From Sulfitobacter sp. S190 (GTDB lineage Bacteria; Pseudomonadota; Alphaproteobacteria; Rhodobacterales; Rhodobacteraceae), in contig NZ_CP081120.1 of the NCBI RefSeq assembly GCF_025141935.1, positions 2,666,001 to 2,730,000 of the forward strand: a stretch of 64,000 nt of DNA, read 5' to 3'. The number at the start of each line of letters is the position of its first letter. Within the stretch, counting starts at the first letter, position 1. Under the pieces are notes generated by a model. It had not been told where the DNA came from, made no database searches, and worked only from the letters and a program-made list of their open reading frames with translations. The translations under genes were made by a program, and so were the position numbers. Positions 34,836 to 44,778 of this stretch are shown piece by piece.

Positions 34836-35264
34836 ATGATCAACCGCCTTCTTCTGTGCCTGCCCGCCCTCGCGCTCGCCGCCTGTGGCCCGACCGATCT
34901 CGAGGTGCGCAAGGGGCCGCAAGCGGTGCACCCCTCCGCGGCCGCGAAACCCCTGACGCAACCGGTACCTGCCGCTGCCGCCGGTGACCCCGTGGCAATC
35001 GCCAAGCCCTATTTCGAGGAATTCTGCGTCACGCCCCCCGACACCGCCGCACGCCGTGCCGCGATCGCGGCATCCGGCCGTTTCGGCATGCCACAAACCT
35101 ACAAGACCAGCTTTTCCACCTACACCTCCTACCCCATCCTCGGCGTCGACCGGGCGAGCATCACGCTCGTCCAGGGGGCCGGCACCGGCCTGATCTGCAG
35201 CGTCGGCGTCCGAAACAAGGGCCCGTCGCTTTTCGACGATGGCAGAATAACCATCTCCTCCTGA
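34836..35264 (+). CDS. Hypothetical lipoprotein between sucC and sucD
   Basis: 142-aa lipoprotein ([17 protein letters not shown], lipobox LAAC, Cys17), with a proline/alanine-rich linker and a C-terminal domain with [24 protein letters not shown] and [14 protein letters not shown]. Two cysteines could pair. It starts one base after the preceding stop in a tight three-gene set. Function unknown; apparent weak similarity to the secreted protein at 33663. Confidence 0.78.
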   Translation: MINRLLLCLPALALAACGPTDLEVRKGPQAVHPSAAAKPLTQPVPAAAAGDPVAIAKPYFEEFCVTPPDTAARRAAIAASGRFGMPQTYKTSFSTYTSYPILGVDRASITLVQGAGTGLICSVGVRNKGPSLFDDGRITISS

Positions 35265-35331
35265 CGGGGGACAAAACAACGCACGGCGGCGCCATCCCAG
35301 CCCGCCCCGAAGACAACAAAAAGGAAGACCA

Positions 35332-36219
35332 ATGGCCGTACTCGTAGATGAAAACACCAAAGTGATCTGTCAGGGCCTCACCGGCTCGCAGGGCACGTTC
35401 CACACCGAACAGGCCATCGCCTATGGCACCAAGATGGTCGGCGGCGTGACACCGGGCAAAGGCGGGCAAACCCATCTGGATCTGCCGGTCTTCAACTCCG
35501 TGCACGAAGCCATGCACGTGACCGAAGCGAATGCTTCCGTCATCTACGTGCCGCCCCCCTTTGCGGCGGATTCGATCCTCGAAGCGATCGATGCGGAAAT
35601 GGAGCTGATCGTGTGCATCACCGAAGGCATTCCGGTGCTTGACATGATGCGCGTCCAGCGCGCCCTCGAAGGGTCGAAATCGCGGCTCATCGGGCCAAAC
35701 TGCCCCGGTGTCATCACGCCCGATGCCTGCAAAATCGGCATCATGCCCGGCCACATCCACAAACGCGGCACCTGCGGGGTTGTCTCGCGCTCGGGCACGC
35801 TTACTTACGAGGCCGTGAAACAGACCACCGATCTCGGCTACGGCCAATCGTCGGCCGTGGGCATCGGCGGCGACCCCATCAAGGGGACCGAACACATTGA
35901 CGTGCTGGAAATGTTCCTTGCCGATGACGAGACCCAGAGCATCATCATGATCGGTGAAATCGGCGGCACCGCCGAAGAAGAAGCGGCACAATTCCTCGCC
36001 GACGAGAAGAAAGCAGGCCGCTGGAAGCCCACCGCGGGCTTCATCGCGGGCCGCACCGCCCCTCCCGGCCGCCGCATGGGCCACGCGGGCGCCATCGTCG
36101 CGGGCGGCAAGGGCGACGCCGAAAGCAAGATCGAAGCCATGCGCGAAGCAGGCATCGTCGTCGCCGACAGCCCCGCCACGCTGGGCGAGGCCGTGAAAGA
36201 GGCGATCGAGAAGGGTTAG
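35332..36219 (+). CDS. sucD: Succinyl-CoA synthetase alpha subunit
   Basis: 295-aa subunit with CoA-binding N-terminal domain ([27 protein letters not shown]) and the phosphohistidine region [15 protein letters not shown] near 248, whose His is phosphorylated during catalysis. AAGGAAG precedes the ATG. Length is standard. A 294-base spacer with large hairpins separates it from sucA. Confidence 0.97.
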   Translation: MAVLVDENTKVICQGLTGSQGTFHTEQAIAYGTKMVGGVTPGKGGQTHLDLPVFNSVHEAMHVTEANASVIYVPPPFAADSILEAIDAEMELIVCITEGIPVLDMMRVQRALEGSKSRLIGPNCPGVITPDACKIGIMPGHIHKRGTCGVVSRSGTLTYEAVKQTTDLGYGQSSAVGIGGDPIKGTEHIDVLEMFLADDETQSIIMIGEIGGTAEEEAAQFLADEKKAGRWKPTAGFIAGRTAPPGRRMGHAGAIVAGGKGDAESKIEAMREAGIVVADSPATLGEAVKEAIEKG

Positions 36220-36245
36220 TCGTGACGCTGCGCTCGGATATTGCC

Positions 36246-36322
36246 ACGAAGGGCATTCCCCGACCGAGGGTGGGGAAGAATTCCCCGCCCATGGGGGCGG
36301 TCGGGGAATGCCCGGCCTTCGT
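36246..36322 (+). repeat. Large compound hairpin after sucD
   Basis: The outer arms GGGCATTCCCCGACCG (36251-36266) and CGGTCGGGGAATGCCC (36298-36313) are perfectly complementary over 16 bp. Inside, GGGTGGGGAA (36268-36277) pairs with TTCCCCGCCC (36281-36290) with one G-T wobble and a three-base loop. Outside, ACGAAGG and CCTTCGT (36246-36252, 36316-36322) can extend the stem with a bulge. No T-run. It might be a transcription attenuator, an mRNA processing signal or a dispersed repeat element. Confidence 0.65.
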
Positions 36323-36437
36323 CCGGGCGAACAGCGTCAAGAGATGGCCCGTCTTGCACTTGGACACGGGCGTAAGTCTCTCCGCGTCTGAAGCCGACGC
36401 AGCTAAAGACCTGAATTTTGCCTCAGCGTCCGCAACC

Positions 36438-36470
36438 GCCCGATCCGGCATAGATCTCGCCGGATCGGGC
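36438..36470 (+). repeat. 12-bp perfect hairpin upstream of sucA
   Basis: GCCCGATCCGGC (36438-36449) and GCCGGATCGGGC (36459-36470) pair perfectly around a nine-base loop, 44 bases before the sucA ATG. There is no T-run. With the hairpin at 36246 it makes the sucD-sucA spacer strongly folded. Confidence 0.6.
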
Positions 36471-36513
36471 AACTCGTTGATCAACTGCCGCTAAACTCCC
36501 ACTGGAGAATGCC

Positions 36514-39468
36514 ATGACCGACCACCCAGCCAACGACCAGTTCCACGCCTCTTCCTTCATGCAGGGGCACAACGCGGAATACCTCGAACAGATGTACGCC
36601 CGCTACGCCAACGATCCTTCGGCGGTCGACGAAAGCTGGCAGGAATTCTTCCGCCAGCTGGGTGACGAGGAAAAACAGGTCAAGGCCGAGGCCGATGGCC
36701 CGAGCTGGGCGCGGTCCGACTGGCCCCCCGTTCCGGGCGATGACCTGACGGCGGCGCTGACCGGGGAATGGCCGGTCGAGGCAAAGGCCGCGGGCGGCAA
36801 GATCGCCGAGAAAGCCAAGACGCAAGGCGTCGAGGTCAGTGACGACCAGATCAAACGCGCCGTGCTGGACAGCATCCGCGCGCTGATGATCATCCGCGCC
36901 TACCGCATCCGCGGGCATCTTGCGGCCGACCTCGACCCGCTGGGCATGCGCGAAATGCAGACCCACGCCGAACTTGACCCGAAAACCTACGGCTTTGCCG
37001 AAGCGGACATGGACCGCCCCATCTTCATCGACAACGTGCTGGGGCTCGAAATCGCGACGATGCGCCAGATCTTGGGCATCCTGAAATCGACCTACTGCGG
37101 GACCTTCGCGCTGCAATACATGCACATCTCCAACCCCGAAGAGGCCGGCTGGCTCAAGGAACGGATCGAAGGCTACGGCAAGGAAATCCAGTTCACGAAA
37201 CAGGGCCGCAAGGCGATCCTGAACAAGCTGGTCGAGGCCGAAGGTTTCGAGAAATTCCTGCACGTCAAATACATGGGCACCAAACGCTTCGGGCTCGACG
37301 GCGGCGAGTCGCTGATCCCCGCGATGGAGCAGATCATCAAGCGTGGCGGCACGCTGGGCCTGCGCGATATCGTCATCGGCATGCCGCACCGCGGTCGCCT
37401 GTCTGTGCTCGCCAACGTGATGCAGAAACCCTACAAGGCGATTTTCAACGAATTCCAGGGCGGCAGCTTCAAACCCGAAGATGTCGACGGATCGGGTGAT
37501 GTCAAATACCACCTCGGGGCCTCCTCGGACCGCGATTTTGACGGCAACACGGTGCACCTCAGCCTCACGGCCAACCCCTCCCACCTCGAAGCGGTGAACC
37601 CCGTGGTGCTGGGCAAGGCGCGCGCCAAGCAGGACCAGCTGGGCGACAGCGACCGCACCGCGGTCATGCCGCTGTTGCTGCACGGTGATGCGGCCTTTGC
37701 GGGTCAGGGCGTCGTGGCGGAATGTTTCGCGCTTTCGGGGCTGCGCGGTCACAAGACCGGCGGCACGATGCACATCGTCGTCAACAACCAGATCGGCTTT
37801 ACCACCGCACCGCATTTCTCGCGCTCCTCGCCCTATCCCACCGACAACGCGCTGGTGGTCGAAGCGCCGATCTTCCACGTCAACGGCGACGATCCGGAGG
37901 CGGTCGTGCACGCCGCCAAAGTGGCGACCGAATTCCGCCAGAAGTTCCACAAGGACGTGGTGATCGACCTGATCTGCTACCGCCGCTTCGGGCACAACGA
38001 AGGCGACGAGCCGATGTTCACCAACCCGGTGATGTACAAGAAGATCAAGAAACAGAAGACCACCCTGACGCTCTATACCGATCGTCTGGTCAAGGACGGG
38101 CTGATCCCCGAGGGCGAAATCGAGGACATGAAGGCCCAGTTCCAGGCCCGCATGAACGATGAATTCGAGGCCGGTAAGGACTACAAACCCAACAAGGCCG
38201 ACTGGCTGGATGGCAAGTGGTCGCATCTGGACAAAAACGGCGACCAGTACCAGCGCGGTGCCACCGCCATCAAACCCGAAACCATGACCGAAGTGGGCAA
38301 CGCCCTCAGCAAGGTCCCCGAAGGCTATCCGATCCACAAAACCGTGGGCCGCCTGATGGACGCCAAGGCCAAGATGTTCGAAAGCGGCACAGGGTTCGAC
38401 TGGGCCACCGCCGAGGCGCTGGCCTTCGGCTCGCTGCTAACCGAAGGGTACAAGGTCCGCCTGTCAGGGCAGGACAGCACCCGCGGCACGTTCAGCCAAC
38501 GCCATTCCGCGCTGATCAATCAGGAAACCGAGGAACGCTACTACCCGCTCAACAACATCCGCGCGGGTCAGGCCGAATACGAAGTCATCGACAGCATGCT
38601 GTCGGAATACGCGGTTTTGGGTTTCGAATACGGCTATTCGCTGGCGGAGCCCAACGCGCTGACCCTGTGGGAAGCCCAGTTCGGCGATTTCGCCAACGGC
38701 GCGCAGATCATGTTCGACCAGTTCATTTCCTCGGGCGAAAGCAAATGGCTGCGCATGTCGGGGCTCGTGTGCCTGATGCCGCACGGCTACGAAGGTCAGG
38801 GGCCCGAGCACTCCTCCGCACGGCTCGAACGCTTCCTGACCATGTGCGGCGGCGACAACTGGATCGTGGCCAACTGCACCACACCGGCCAACTACTTCCA
38901 CATCCTGCGCCGCCAGCTGCACCGCGACTACCGCAAACCGCTGATGCTGATGACGCCCAAATCGCTGCTGCGCCACAAACTCGCCGTGTCCACGGCCGAG
39001 GAATTCCAGACCGGCAGCAGCTTCCACCGGGTGCTGTGGGACGACGCGCAGCAGGGCAACTCCGACACCAAGCTCGTGGCCGACGACAAGATCAAGCGCG
39101 TGGTCATGTGTTCGGGCAAGGTCTATTACGATCTGCTCGAGGAACGCGACGAGCGCGGCATCGACGATGTCTACCTGATGCGGTTCGAACAGTTCTATCC
39201 CTTCCCCGCCCAATCCGCGGTCAAGGAGCTGGAGCGGTTCAAGAACGCCGAGATGGTCTGGTGCCAGGAAGAACCGAAAAACCAGGGCGCGTGGAATTTC
39301 ATCGAGCCCAACATCGAATGGGTGCTGGGCCGTATCGGCGCCAAACACACCCGCCCCGACTATGCAGGCCGCGCCACGGCCGCCTCGCCCGCCACGGGCC
39401 TGGCATCGCAGCACAAAGCACAACAAGCCGCGCTCGTGAATGACGCGCTCACAATCAAAGGATCCTGA
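36514..39468 (+). CDS. sucA: 2-Oxoglutarate dehydrogenase E1 component
   Basis: 984-aa thiamine-diphosphate decarboxylase of the 2-oxoglutarate dehydrogenase complex. The N-terminal segment [19 protein letters not shown] is the family N-terminal motif for E2 binding. TPP binding is in [18 protein letters not shown] followed by [10 protein letters not shown]. The C-terminal transketolase domain has ERYYPLNNI and [26 protein letters not shown] precedes the ATG. It makes, with SucB and Lpd, succinyl-CoA that SucCD then uses. Standard length. Confidence 0.97.
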   Translation: MTDHPANDQFHASSFMQGHNAEYLEQMYARYANDPSAVDESWQEFFRQLGDEEKQVKAEADGPSWARSDWPPVPGDDLTAALTGEWPVEAKAAGGKIAEKAKTQGVEVSDDQIKRAVLDSIRALMIIRAYRIRGHLAADLDPLGMREMQTHAELDPKTYGFAEADMDRPIFIDNVLGLEIATMRQILGILKSTYCGTFALQYMHISNPEEAGWLKERIEGYGKEIQFTKQGRKAILNKLVEAEGFEKFLHVKYMGTKRFGLDGGESLIPAMEQIIKRGGTLGLRDIVIGMPHRGRLSVLANVMQKPYKAIFNEFQGGSFKPEDVDGSGDVKYHLGASSDRDFDGNTVHLSLTANPSHLEAVNPVVLGKARAKQDQLGDSDRTAVMPLLLHGDAAFAGQGVVAECFALSGLRGHKTGGTMHIVVNNQIGFTTAPHFSRSSPYPTDNALVVEAPIFHVNGDDPEAVVHAAKVATEFRQKFHKDVVIDLICYRRFGHNEGDEPMFTNPVMYKKIKKQKTTLTLYTDRLVKDGLIPEGEIEDMKAQFQARMNDEFEAGKDYKPNKADWLDGKWSHLDKNGDQYQRGATAIKPETMTEVGNALSKVPEGYPIHKTVGRLMDAKAKMFESGTGFDWATAEALAFGSLLTEGYKVRLSGQDSTRGTFSQRHSALINQETEERYYPLNNIRAGQAEYEVIDSMLSEYAVLGFEYGYSLAEPNALTLWEAQFGDFANGAQIMFDQFISSGESKWLRMSGLVCLMPHGYEGQGPEHSSARLERFLTMCGGDNWIVANCTTPANYFHILRRQLHRDYRKPLMLMTPKSLLRHKLAVSTAEEFQTGSSFHRVLWDDAQQGNSDTKLVADDKIKRVVMCSGKVYYDLLEERDERGIDDVYLMRFEQFYPFPAQSAVKELERFKNAEMVWCQEEPKNQGAWNFIEPNIEWVLGRIGAKHTRPDYAGRATAASPATGLASQHKAQQAALVNDALTIKGS

Positions 39469-39472
39469 CCCC

Positions 39473-41020
39473 ATGAGTAGCGAAGTCCGCGTGCCCACAC
39501 TGGGCGAATCCGTCACCGAAGCCACGGTGGCCACATGGTTCAAACAACCCGGCGACAGCGTTGCCGTCGACGAAATGCTCTGCGAGCTGGAAACCGACAA
39601 GGTCACCGTCGAAGTGCCCAGCCCCGTGGCAGGCACCCTGCAGGATATCGTCGCCGCCGAAGGCGAAACCGTCGGCGTCGATGCGCTGCTGGCCACCGTG
39701 TCCGAAAGCGCCTCCGGCTCTGACGATGCACCCAAACCGGCCAAGCAGGCCAAGGAAGACAAGAAAGAGGCCCCCGCCGCCGACACCTCCGGCGACACGG
39801 GCGGCGGTGCGTCCGTTGACGTGATGGTTCCCACCTTGGGCGAAAGCGTCACCGAAGCGACCGTCAGCACGTGGTTCAAGAAGGTCGGCGATACCGTCGC
39901 GCAGGACGAAATGCTGTGCGAGCTTGAAACAGACAAGGTCTCCGTCGAAGTGCCCGCGCCCGCCGCAGGCACGCTCACGGAAATCCTCGCCGAGGAAGGC
40001 AGCACCGTGGAGGCCTCCGCCAAACTCGCCGTGATCGCATCGGGGTCCGGCGCTGCCGCCTCCGCCCCCGCCAGCGAAGAGGCCCCCGCCCCCGCCGCCG
40101 CGGCATCTGACAGCGCGGGCAAGGACGTCGAAGACGCGCCGTCCGCCAAAAAAGCCATGGCCGAAGCCGGCATCAGCCGCGATCAGGTGACCGGCTCGGG
40201 CCGCGATGGCCGGGTCATGAAAGAGGACGTGGCAAAGGCGCTCGAAGCGGGCAAATCCGCCCCCGCCGCCGCGTCGCAACCGGTCAGCGCACCGCGCGCG
40301 CCCGTCACCGCCGATGACGCCAGCCGCGAAGAACGGGTCAAGATGACGCGCCTGCGCCAGACCATCGCCAAGCGCCTCAAGGACAGCCAGAACACCGCCG
40401 CGATGCTCACCACCTACAACGAGGTCGACATGACCGAGGTGATGGCCCTGCGCAACGAATACAAAGACCTGTTCCTGAAAAAGCATGGCGTGAAACTGGG
40501 CTTCATGTCCTTCTTCACCAAGGCCTGCTGCCACGCCCTGCGCGAAGTGCCCGAGGTCAACGCCGAAATCGACGGCACCGACATCGTGTACAAGAACTTC
40601 GTGCACATGGGGATCGCCGCGGGCACGCCCACGGGTCTCGTGGTGCCGGTCATCCGTGACGCGGATTCCATGTCCTTTGCCGATATCGAAAAGGCGATCG
40701 CCGAAAAAGGCGCCAAGGCGCGCGACGGCAAACTGTCGATGGCCGAAATGCAGGGCGGTACCTTCACCATCTCCAACGGTGGTGTCTACGGCTCGCTCAT
40801 GTCCTCGCCCATCCTCAACCCGCCGCAGTCGGGCATCCTCGGTATGCACAAGATCCAGGACCGGCCCATGGCCATCGGCGGCGAAGTCGTCATCCGCCCG
40901 ATGATGTACCTCGCGCTCAGCTACGATCACCGCATCGTCGACGGCAAAGGCGCCGTGACCTTCCTCGTGCGCGTGAAAGAAGCCCTCGAAGATCCCCGCC
41001 GTCTGCTGATGGACCTGTAA
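39473..41020 (+). CDS. sucB: 2-Oxoglutarate dehydrogenase E2 (dihydrolipoyl succinyltransferase), two lipoyl domains
   Basis: 515-aa acyltransferase core of the complex. Two lipoyl domains lie at about residues 2-77 (lipoyl Lys in [14 protein letters not shown]) and 112-187 ([14 protein letters not shown]), joined by Ala/Pro-rich linkers. An E3-binding domain follows ([31 protein letters not shown], about 225-260, described in parts). The catalytic domain ends with [16 protein letters not shown]. The duplicate lipoyl domain is beyond the single one of many SucB proteins. Start at 39473 with AAGGATCC before it. Confidence 0.95.
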   Translation: MSSEVRVPTLGESVTEATVATWFKQPGDSVAVDEMLCELETDKVTVEVPSPVAGTLQDIVAAEGETVGVDALLATVSESASGSDDAPKPAKQAKEDKKEAPAADTSGDTGGGASVDVMVPTLGESVTEATVSTWFKKVGDTVAQDEMLCELETDKVSVEVPAPAAGTLTEILAEEGSTVEASAKLAVIASGSGAAASAPASEEAPAPAAAASDSAGKDVEDAPSAKKAMAEAGISRDQVTGSGRDGRVMKEDVAKALEAGKSAPAAASQPVSAPRAPVTADDASREERVKMTRLRQTIAKRLKDSQNTAAMLTTYNEVDMTEVMALRNEYKDLFLKKHGVKLGFMSFFTKACCHALREVPEVNAEIDGTDIVYKNFVHMGIAAGTPTGLVVPVIRDADSMSFADIEKAIAEKGAKARDGKLSMAEMQGGTFTISNGGVYGSLMSSPILNPPQSGILGMHKIQDRPMAIGGEVVIRPMMYLALSYDHRIVDGKGAVTFLVRVKEALEDPRRLLMDL

Positions 41021-41025
41021 TATCA

Positions 41026-41062
41026 CCGGGGCGGGGGCACCCCCCCGCGCCCCGCTTTCCAA
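41026..41062 (+). terminator. GC-rich hairpin after sucB
   Basis: GGGGCGGGGG and a run CCCCCCCGCGCCCC can pair with a small bulge right after the sucB stop. It is followed by GCTTTCC rather than a T-run. It could attenuate read-through from sucB to the MAPEG genes and lpdA. Confidence 0.4.
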
Positions 41063-41074
41063 AAGGCACTGCCC

Positions 41075-41458
41075 ATGACCGAACCCCAAGCTCTCATCGC
41101 CTACGCGCTTCTGGTGCTGCTGACCATCGTCTGGCAGGCCACCGGTGCGCTGGGGCAATTCGGCATCACCTACCTGATGTCCGCCCGCGACGAAGGGCGC
41201 GTGGCCACCGGCGTATCGGGCCGTGTGGAACGCGCAATGGGCAATTCGATCACCGCGATGGTGCTCTTTGCCCCCGCCGTGCTGCTGATCGTGGCGCTGG
41301 ATGCCTCGACCCCCGCAAGCCGCCTCGCCGCCATCGCGTTCCTGATCGCGCGCATCGTCTATCTGCCCGCCTACGCGTTTGGCATCAAAGGGCTGCGCTC
41401 GCTGGCGTGGACGGTCGGTTTCGTGGCGACGGTCTCGCTCTACCTCGTCGCGCTTTGA
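41075..41458 (+). CDS. MAPEG-family membrane protein
   Basis: 127-aa protein with four transmembrane helices. Family features are the N-terminal ALIAYALLVLLTIVWQATGALG and ARIVYLPAYAFGIKGLRSLAWTVGF, the typical R-x-x-Y-x-x-x-Y pattern of MAPEG glutathione-dependent membrane proteins. Bacterial members are mostly uncharacterised. It is followed by an 87-aa protein and a second MAPEG gene, all in the suc-lpdA run. Confidence 0.85.
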   Translation: MTEPQALIAYALLVLLTIVWQATGALGQFGITYLMSARDEGRVATGVSGRVERAMGNSITAMVLFAPAVLLIVALDASTPASRLAAIAFLIARIVYLPAYAFGIKGLRSLAWTVGFVATVSLYLVAL

Positions 41459-41470
41459 AAGGGATAGCCC

Positions 41471-41734
41471 ATGCAACTGATCTGCCATTTCACCGTTTCG
41501 GACTTTGACCGCTGGCGCAGCGCGTGGGACGCCGATCACGAAGCCCGCACGCAAGCTGGGCTGACGGTGCTGCAACTGTGGCGCGGGCCCGATGACGGCA
41601 CCCGCGCGCATGCGCTGCTGTCGGTGAACAACCGCGCCCACGCACAGGCCTGGATCGATCGCTCCGACGCGCTCAGCGGCGATGACGCGGGCACCGTGTC
41701 AGACAGCAGCTACCATTTCGTGACCACCGCCTGA
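41471..41734 (+). CDS. Small hypothetical protein, possible dimeric alpha/beta barrel (87 aa)
   Basis: 87-aa cytosolic protein starting MQLICHFTVSDFDRWRSAWDADHEARTQAGL. The pattern strand-helix-strand with FDRWRSAWD resembles ABM/YciI-like dimeric ferredoxin folds. GGGATAG is before the ATG, and its stop overlaps the following MAPEG start (TGATG). Function unknown. Confidence 0.75.
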   Translation: MQLICHFTVSDFDRWRSAWDADHEARTQAGLTVLQLWRGPDDGTRAHALLSVNNRAHAQAWIDRSDALSGDDAGTVSDSSYHFVTTA

Positions 41735-42129
41735 TGACCCCGGAACTCACCGCGCTGGCACTGGCTGCCTTGCTGCAATATGCGCAATTCGTGGCCTACG
41801 CCGTCCCCGCCAACCGCGATCTGGGGCCGGGCTACACGTCGTCGGCGCGCGACCGCCCCCCCTCGCGTGACATGGCGCCGGTCACCGCCCGTCTGGGCCG
41901 CGCCTTCGACAACCACTTCGAAGCGCTGATCCTGTTTGCCATCGCCGTCGGTGTGATCCAGATGTCGGGCCAGAACAGCGCGCTCACCGCCGCCTGCGCC
42001 TGGGTCTATCTGGCTGCGCGGCTGTGCTACATCCCCGCCTACGCCTACGGTCTGCGCCCCTGGCGGTCGCTGATCTGGATGGTAGGTTTTGGCGCCACAC
42101 TGATTATATTGGTGTCGGCGCTGTTATGA
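41734..42129 (+). CDS. MAPEG-family membrane protein, second copy
   Basis: 131-aa four-helix membrane protein with YVPANRDLG-like N-terminal loop (AYAVPANRDLGPGY), RLGRAFDNHFEALILFA and the C-terminal RLCYIPAYAYGLRPWRSLIWMVGF, parallel to the first MAPEG protein 270 bases upstream. The two are probably an old tandem duplication. Translationally coupled to the 87-aa gene. Confidence 0.85.
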   Translation: MTPELTALALAALLQYAQFVAYAVPANRDLGPGYTSSARDRPPSRDMAPVTARLGRAFDNHFEALILFAIAVGVIQMSGQNSALTAACAWVYLAARLCYIPAYAYGLRPWRSLIWMVGFGATLIILVSALL

Positions 42130-42200
42130 CGACGCCGTGCACGGGCTGTGTACAGGTTGTGCACAGTGTGTGACACGCGAATTTGCCCAAGGAGACTTCC

Positions 42201-43589
42201 ATGTCGAGCTATGATGTCATCGTTATCGGATCCGGCCCCGGCGGCTATGTATCCGCCATCCGCTGTGCCCAGCTGGGCCTGAAAACCGCCTGCGTCGAAG
42301 GGCGCGACACGCTCGGCGGCACCTGCCTCAACGTGGGCTGTATCCCCTCCAAGGCACTGCTGCACGCCAGCCATATGCTGCACGAGGCCGAACATAATTT
42401 TGCGGAAATGGGTCTCAAGGGCAAAAGCCCCTCGGTCGACTGGCCGCAGATGCAGAAATACAAGCAGTCCACCATCGACACAAACACCAAGGGCATCGAA
42501 TTTCTTTTCAAAAAGAACAAGATAGACTGGATCAAGGGCTGGGCCACCATCCCGGAGGCAGGCCGCGTGAAGGTCGGCGATGACGTGCATGAGGCCAAGA
42601 ACATCATCATCGCGACGGGCTCCGAACCCGCGTCCTTGCCCGGTGTCGAGGTCGACGAGAAAACGGTGGTCAGCTCCACCGGCGCGCTTGAACTCAACAA
42701 GGTGCCCAAGAAAATGGTCGTCATCGGCGCGGGCGTCATCGGGCTCGAGCTTGGCTCCGTCTATGCCCGTCTCGGCGCCGAGGTGACGGTCGTTGAATTC
42801 CTCGACCACATCACCCCCGGCATGGACGCCGAAGTTTCCAAGACCTTCCAGAAAATGCTAAAGAAACAGGGTCTTACATTCGTCATGGGCGCTGCGGTGC
42901 AAAAGACCGAAACCGCACGCGGCAAGGCCAAGATCACCTACAAACTGCGCAAAGACGACAGCGAACACGTGCTGGACGCCGACGCGGTGTTGCTCGCGAC
43001 GGGGCGCAAACCCTTTGTGGACGGACTGGGCGTTAACGATTTGGGCATGCAAATGACCGATCGTGGCCAGATACAGGTCAACGACAAATGGCAGACCTCG
43101 GTGCCCGGCATCTACGCCATCGGCGACGTGATCGAGGGGCCGATGCTGGCCCACAAGGCCGAAGACGAAGGCATGGCCGCCGCCGAACAGATCGCGGGCC
43201 AGCACGGGCATGTGAATTACGGCGTCATTCCGGGTGTGATTTATACCCACCCGGAGGTCGCCAATGTCGGTGCCACCGAAGACAGCCTCAAAGCCGAGGG
43301 CCGCGCCTACAAGGTGGGCAAGTTTAGCTTTATGGGCAACGCGCGGGCCAAGGCGAATTTCGCGGGCGACGGCTTTGTCAAAATCCTCGCGGACAAGGAA
43401 ACCGACCGCATTCTGGGGTGTCACATCATCGGCCCCGCTGCGGGCGATCTGATCCACGAGGTCTGCGTCGCGATGGAATTCGGCGCCTCCGCGCAGGATC
43501 TGGCCATGACCTGCCACGCGCATCCGACCTACTCCGAAGCCGTGCGCGAAGCCGCACTGGCCTGTGGGGACGGTCCGATCCACATGTGA
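42201..43589 (+). CDS. lpdA: Dihydrolipoyl dehydrogenase (E3)
   Basis: 462-aa flavoprotein that re-oxidises the lipoyl groups of SucB with NAD. FAD motif [21 protein letters not shown], redox disulfide [22 protein letters not shown] motif [23 protein letters not shown] and C-terminal [15 protein letters not shown] with the catalytic His are all present. AAGGAGA precedes the chosen ATG. The 71-base leader has clustered TGTGTACAGG/TTGTGCACAG sequences. It is the last gene of the TCA run. Confidence 0.97.
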   Translation: MSSYDVIVIGSGPGGYVSAIRCAQLGLKTACVEGRDTLGGTCLNVGCIPSKALLHASHMLHEAEHNFAEMGLKGKSPSVDWPQMQKYKQSTIDTNTKGIEFLFKKNKIDWIKGWATIPEAGRVKVGDDVHEAKNIIIATGSEPASLPGVEVDEKTVVSSTGALELNKVPKKMVVIGAGVIGLELGSVYARLGAEVTVVEFLDHITPGMDAEVSKTFQKMLKKQGLTFVMGAAVQKTETARGKAKITYKLRKDDSEHVLDADAVLLATGRKPFVDGLGVNDLGMQMTDRGQIQVNDKWQTSVPGIYAIGDVIEGPMLAHKAEDEGMAAAEQIAGQHGHVNYGVIPGVIYTHPEVANVGATEDSLKAEGRAYKVGKFSFMGNARAKANFAGDGFVKILADKETDRILGCHIIGPAAGDLIHEVCVAMEFGASAQDLAMTCHAHPTYSEAVREAALACGDGPIHM

Positions 43590-43611
43590 TCCGCAAGCGC
43601 GGTAAAGAAGT

Positions 43612-43646
43612 GCAAAGCGGGGGGCCTGTCCCCCCGTTTTTGCTTT
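43612..43646. terminator. Bidirectional terminator after lpdA
   Basis: CGGGGGG (43618-43624) and CCCCCCG (43630-43636) form a perfect 7-bp stem with a five-base loop, flanked by AAA on one side and TTTTT on the other. It serves lpdA and probably also the convergent desaturase-family gene ending at 43645. Confidence 0.85.
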
Positions 43647-44709
43647 ATTCTGCAGGGGTTACCGCGGTTTGGTCGGGTGTTTCCGGCGCTGCCGCATCGC
43701 CCTTCGTGCGGGTGCCATTGGTCCAGTCGTATTTGCCTTGCAGATGCAGCCACGCGTCACGGAACGGCACAGCATAAAGCTCCCAAACCGTATTCAACTC
43801 GCCCTCGTTCTCGCCCCCGATGCCGAATTTCACGTCACGGTCGTCTTCGGGCATGTGGTAGGTGCCAAACAGCACATCCCAGAACGGGAACATGAAGGCG
43901 AAATTCTTGTCGATATGATCGGGGTGGCAGCTGTGATGCACATGGTGGTGCGCGGGCGACGGAAAGATCGCCGACCACCGGCCCGGCCAGCGCAGCCAGA
44001 CATGACTGTGGCGCAGATTGTACCCCGACACGTTGAACAAGAAATTCATCAGCGGCACCCCCAGCAGGGTCGGCATGCTGGGCGTGAACCCGAACAGCCA
44101 CGTGGCCCCGCCCATGACCGCCCCGTAGCCAAAGCTGATCACCACGATATAGACCAGATTGTCGATCGGATGCTCGCGGAAATTGGACACCGGGTGCATG
44201 ACTTCGGCACTGTGGTGGACCTTGTGGAACTGCCACAACAGCGGTGACTTATGCTGCAGATAATGCAGGAAAAAACCCAGAAAATCCGCCACCAGCGCTG
44301 CCACGAGCATGAATGCGACAGCGGCACCCAGATCGGCCAGTGGCGGAATGGGATTGTCCAGCGCCGATACCATCAGCGACGTGCCCGTGATCCAGCGGTA
44401 GGACAGCGTTGTCGCCCAGGTGCCCAGCCCCAACAGCACGAAATGCCCCGTCATCCGGTGGAAAAAGAAATACCGCAGATCCAGCCAGGCCGAAGACTTG
44501 CTCCACACGCGTCTGGGAAAAAGGAAGCGCAAGAATGACCCGTCACGGTCCTCGCCGCGGCGCCTGAGCGCCAGATAGACCCCCAACGCAATCAACGCCG
44601 ATGTCACCAGATACAGCGAAAATATCCGCATTTTGGGATCAAACGGCGCGGTCGCGACGACCTTGGCCTGCGCGCCCATTGCCATCAGGAAATCTGCAAT
44701 CTGCTCCAT
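43645..44709 (-). CDS. Sterol desaturase / fatty acid hydroxylase family protein
   Basis: 354-aa integral membrane di-iron oxygenase. The histidine motifs are HRMTGH, HKVHHSAEVMH with a following HPVSNFREH, and HHHVHHSCHPDH; they provide the eight-histidine ligand set. Four or more transmembrane helices surround them. In bacteria this family hydroxylates or desaturates lipids or carotenoids; the substrate here is unknown. AGAAGGTGC precedes the ATG. Its neighbour upstream on the same strand is a PPOX-like flavoprotein. Confidence 0.9.
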   Translation of the reverse strand: MEQIADFLMAMGAQAKVVATAPFDPKMRIFSLYLVTSALIALGVYLALRRRGEDRDGSFLRFLFPRRVWSKSSAWLDLRYFFFHRMTGHFVLLGLGTWATTLSYRWITGTSLMVSALDNPIPPLADLGAAVAFMLVAALVADFLGFFLHYLQHKSPLLWQFHKVHHSAEVMHPVSNFREHPIDNLVYIVVISFGYGAVMGGATWLFGFTPSMPTLLGVPLMNFLFNVSGYNLRHSHVWLRWPGRWSAIFPSPAHHHVHHSCHPDHIDKNFAFMFPFWDVLFGTYHMPEDDRDVKFGIGGENEGELNTVWELYAVPFRDAWLHLQGKYDWTNGTRTKGDAAAPETPDQTAVTPAE

Positions 44710-44778
44710 GCTTGCACCTTCTGTTCTGCTTCATTGTTTCCATAACAGAAAAAGATGGCGAAATTCAGGCGGATTGAC

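Noticed and set aside
36222..36494. 90-codon GTG-start frame in the sucD-sucA spacer
   Set aside because: It has no ribosome site and its codons simply follow the palindromic hairpins; the spacer is better explained as structured non-coding DNA.
36481..38337. 618-codon open frame antisense to sucA
   Set aside because: High-GC third positions leave the opposite strand open; residues are His/Val/Gly-biased and lie entirely over a well-supported gene.
39455..41641. 728-codon open frame antisense to sucB
   Set aside because: Shadow of sucB and the first MAPEG gene with low-complexity GG/RR composition and no initiation site.
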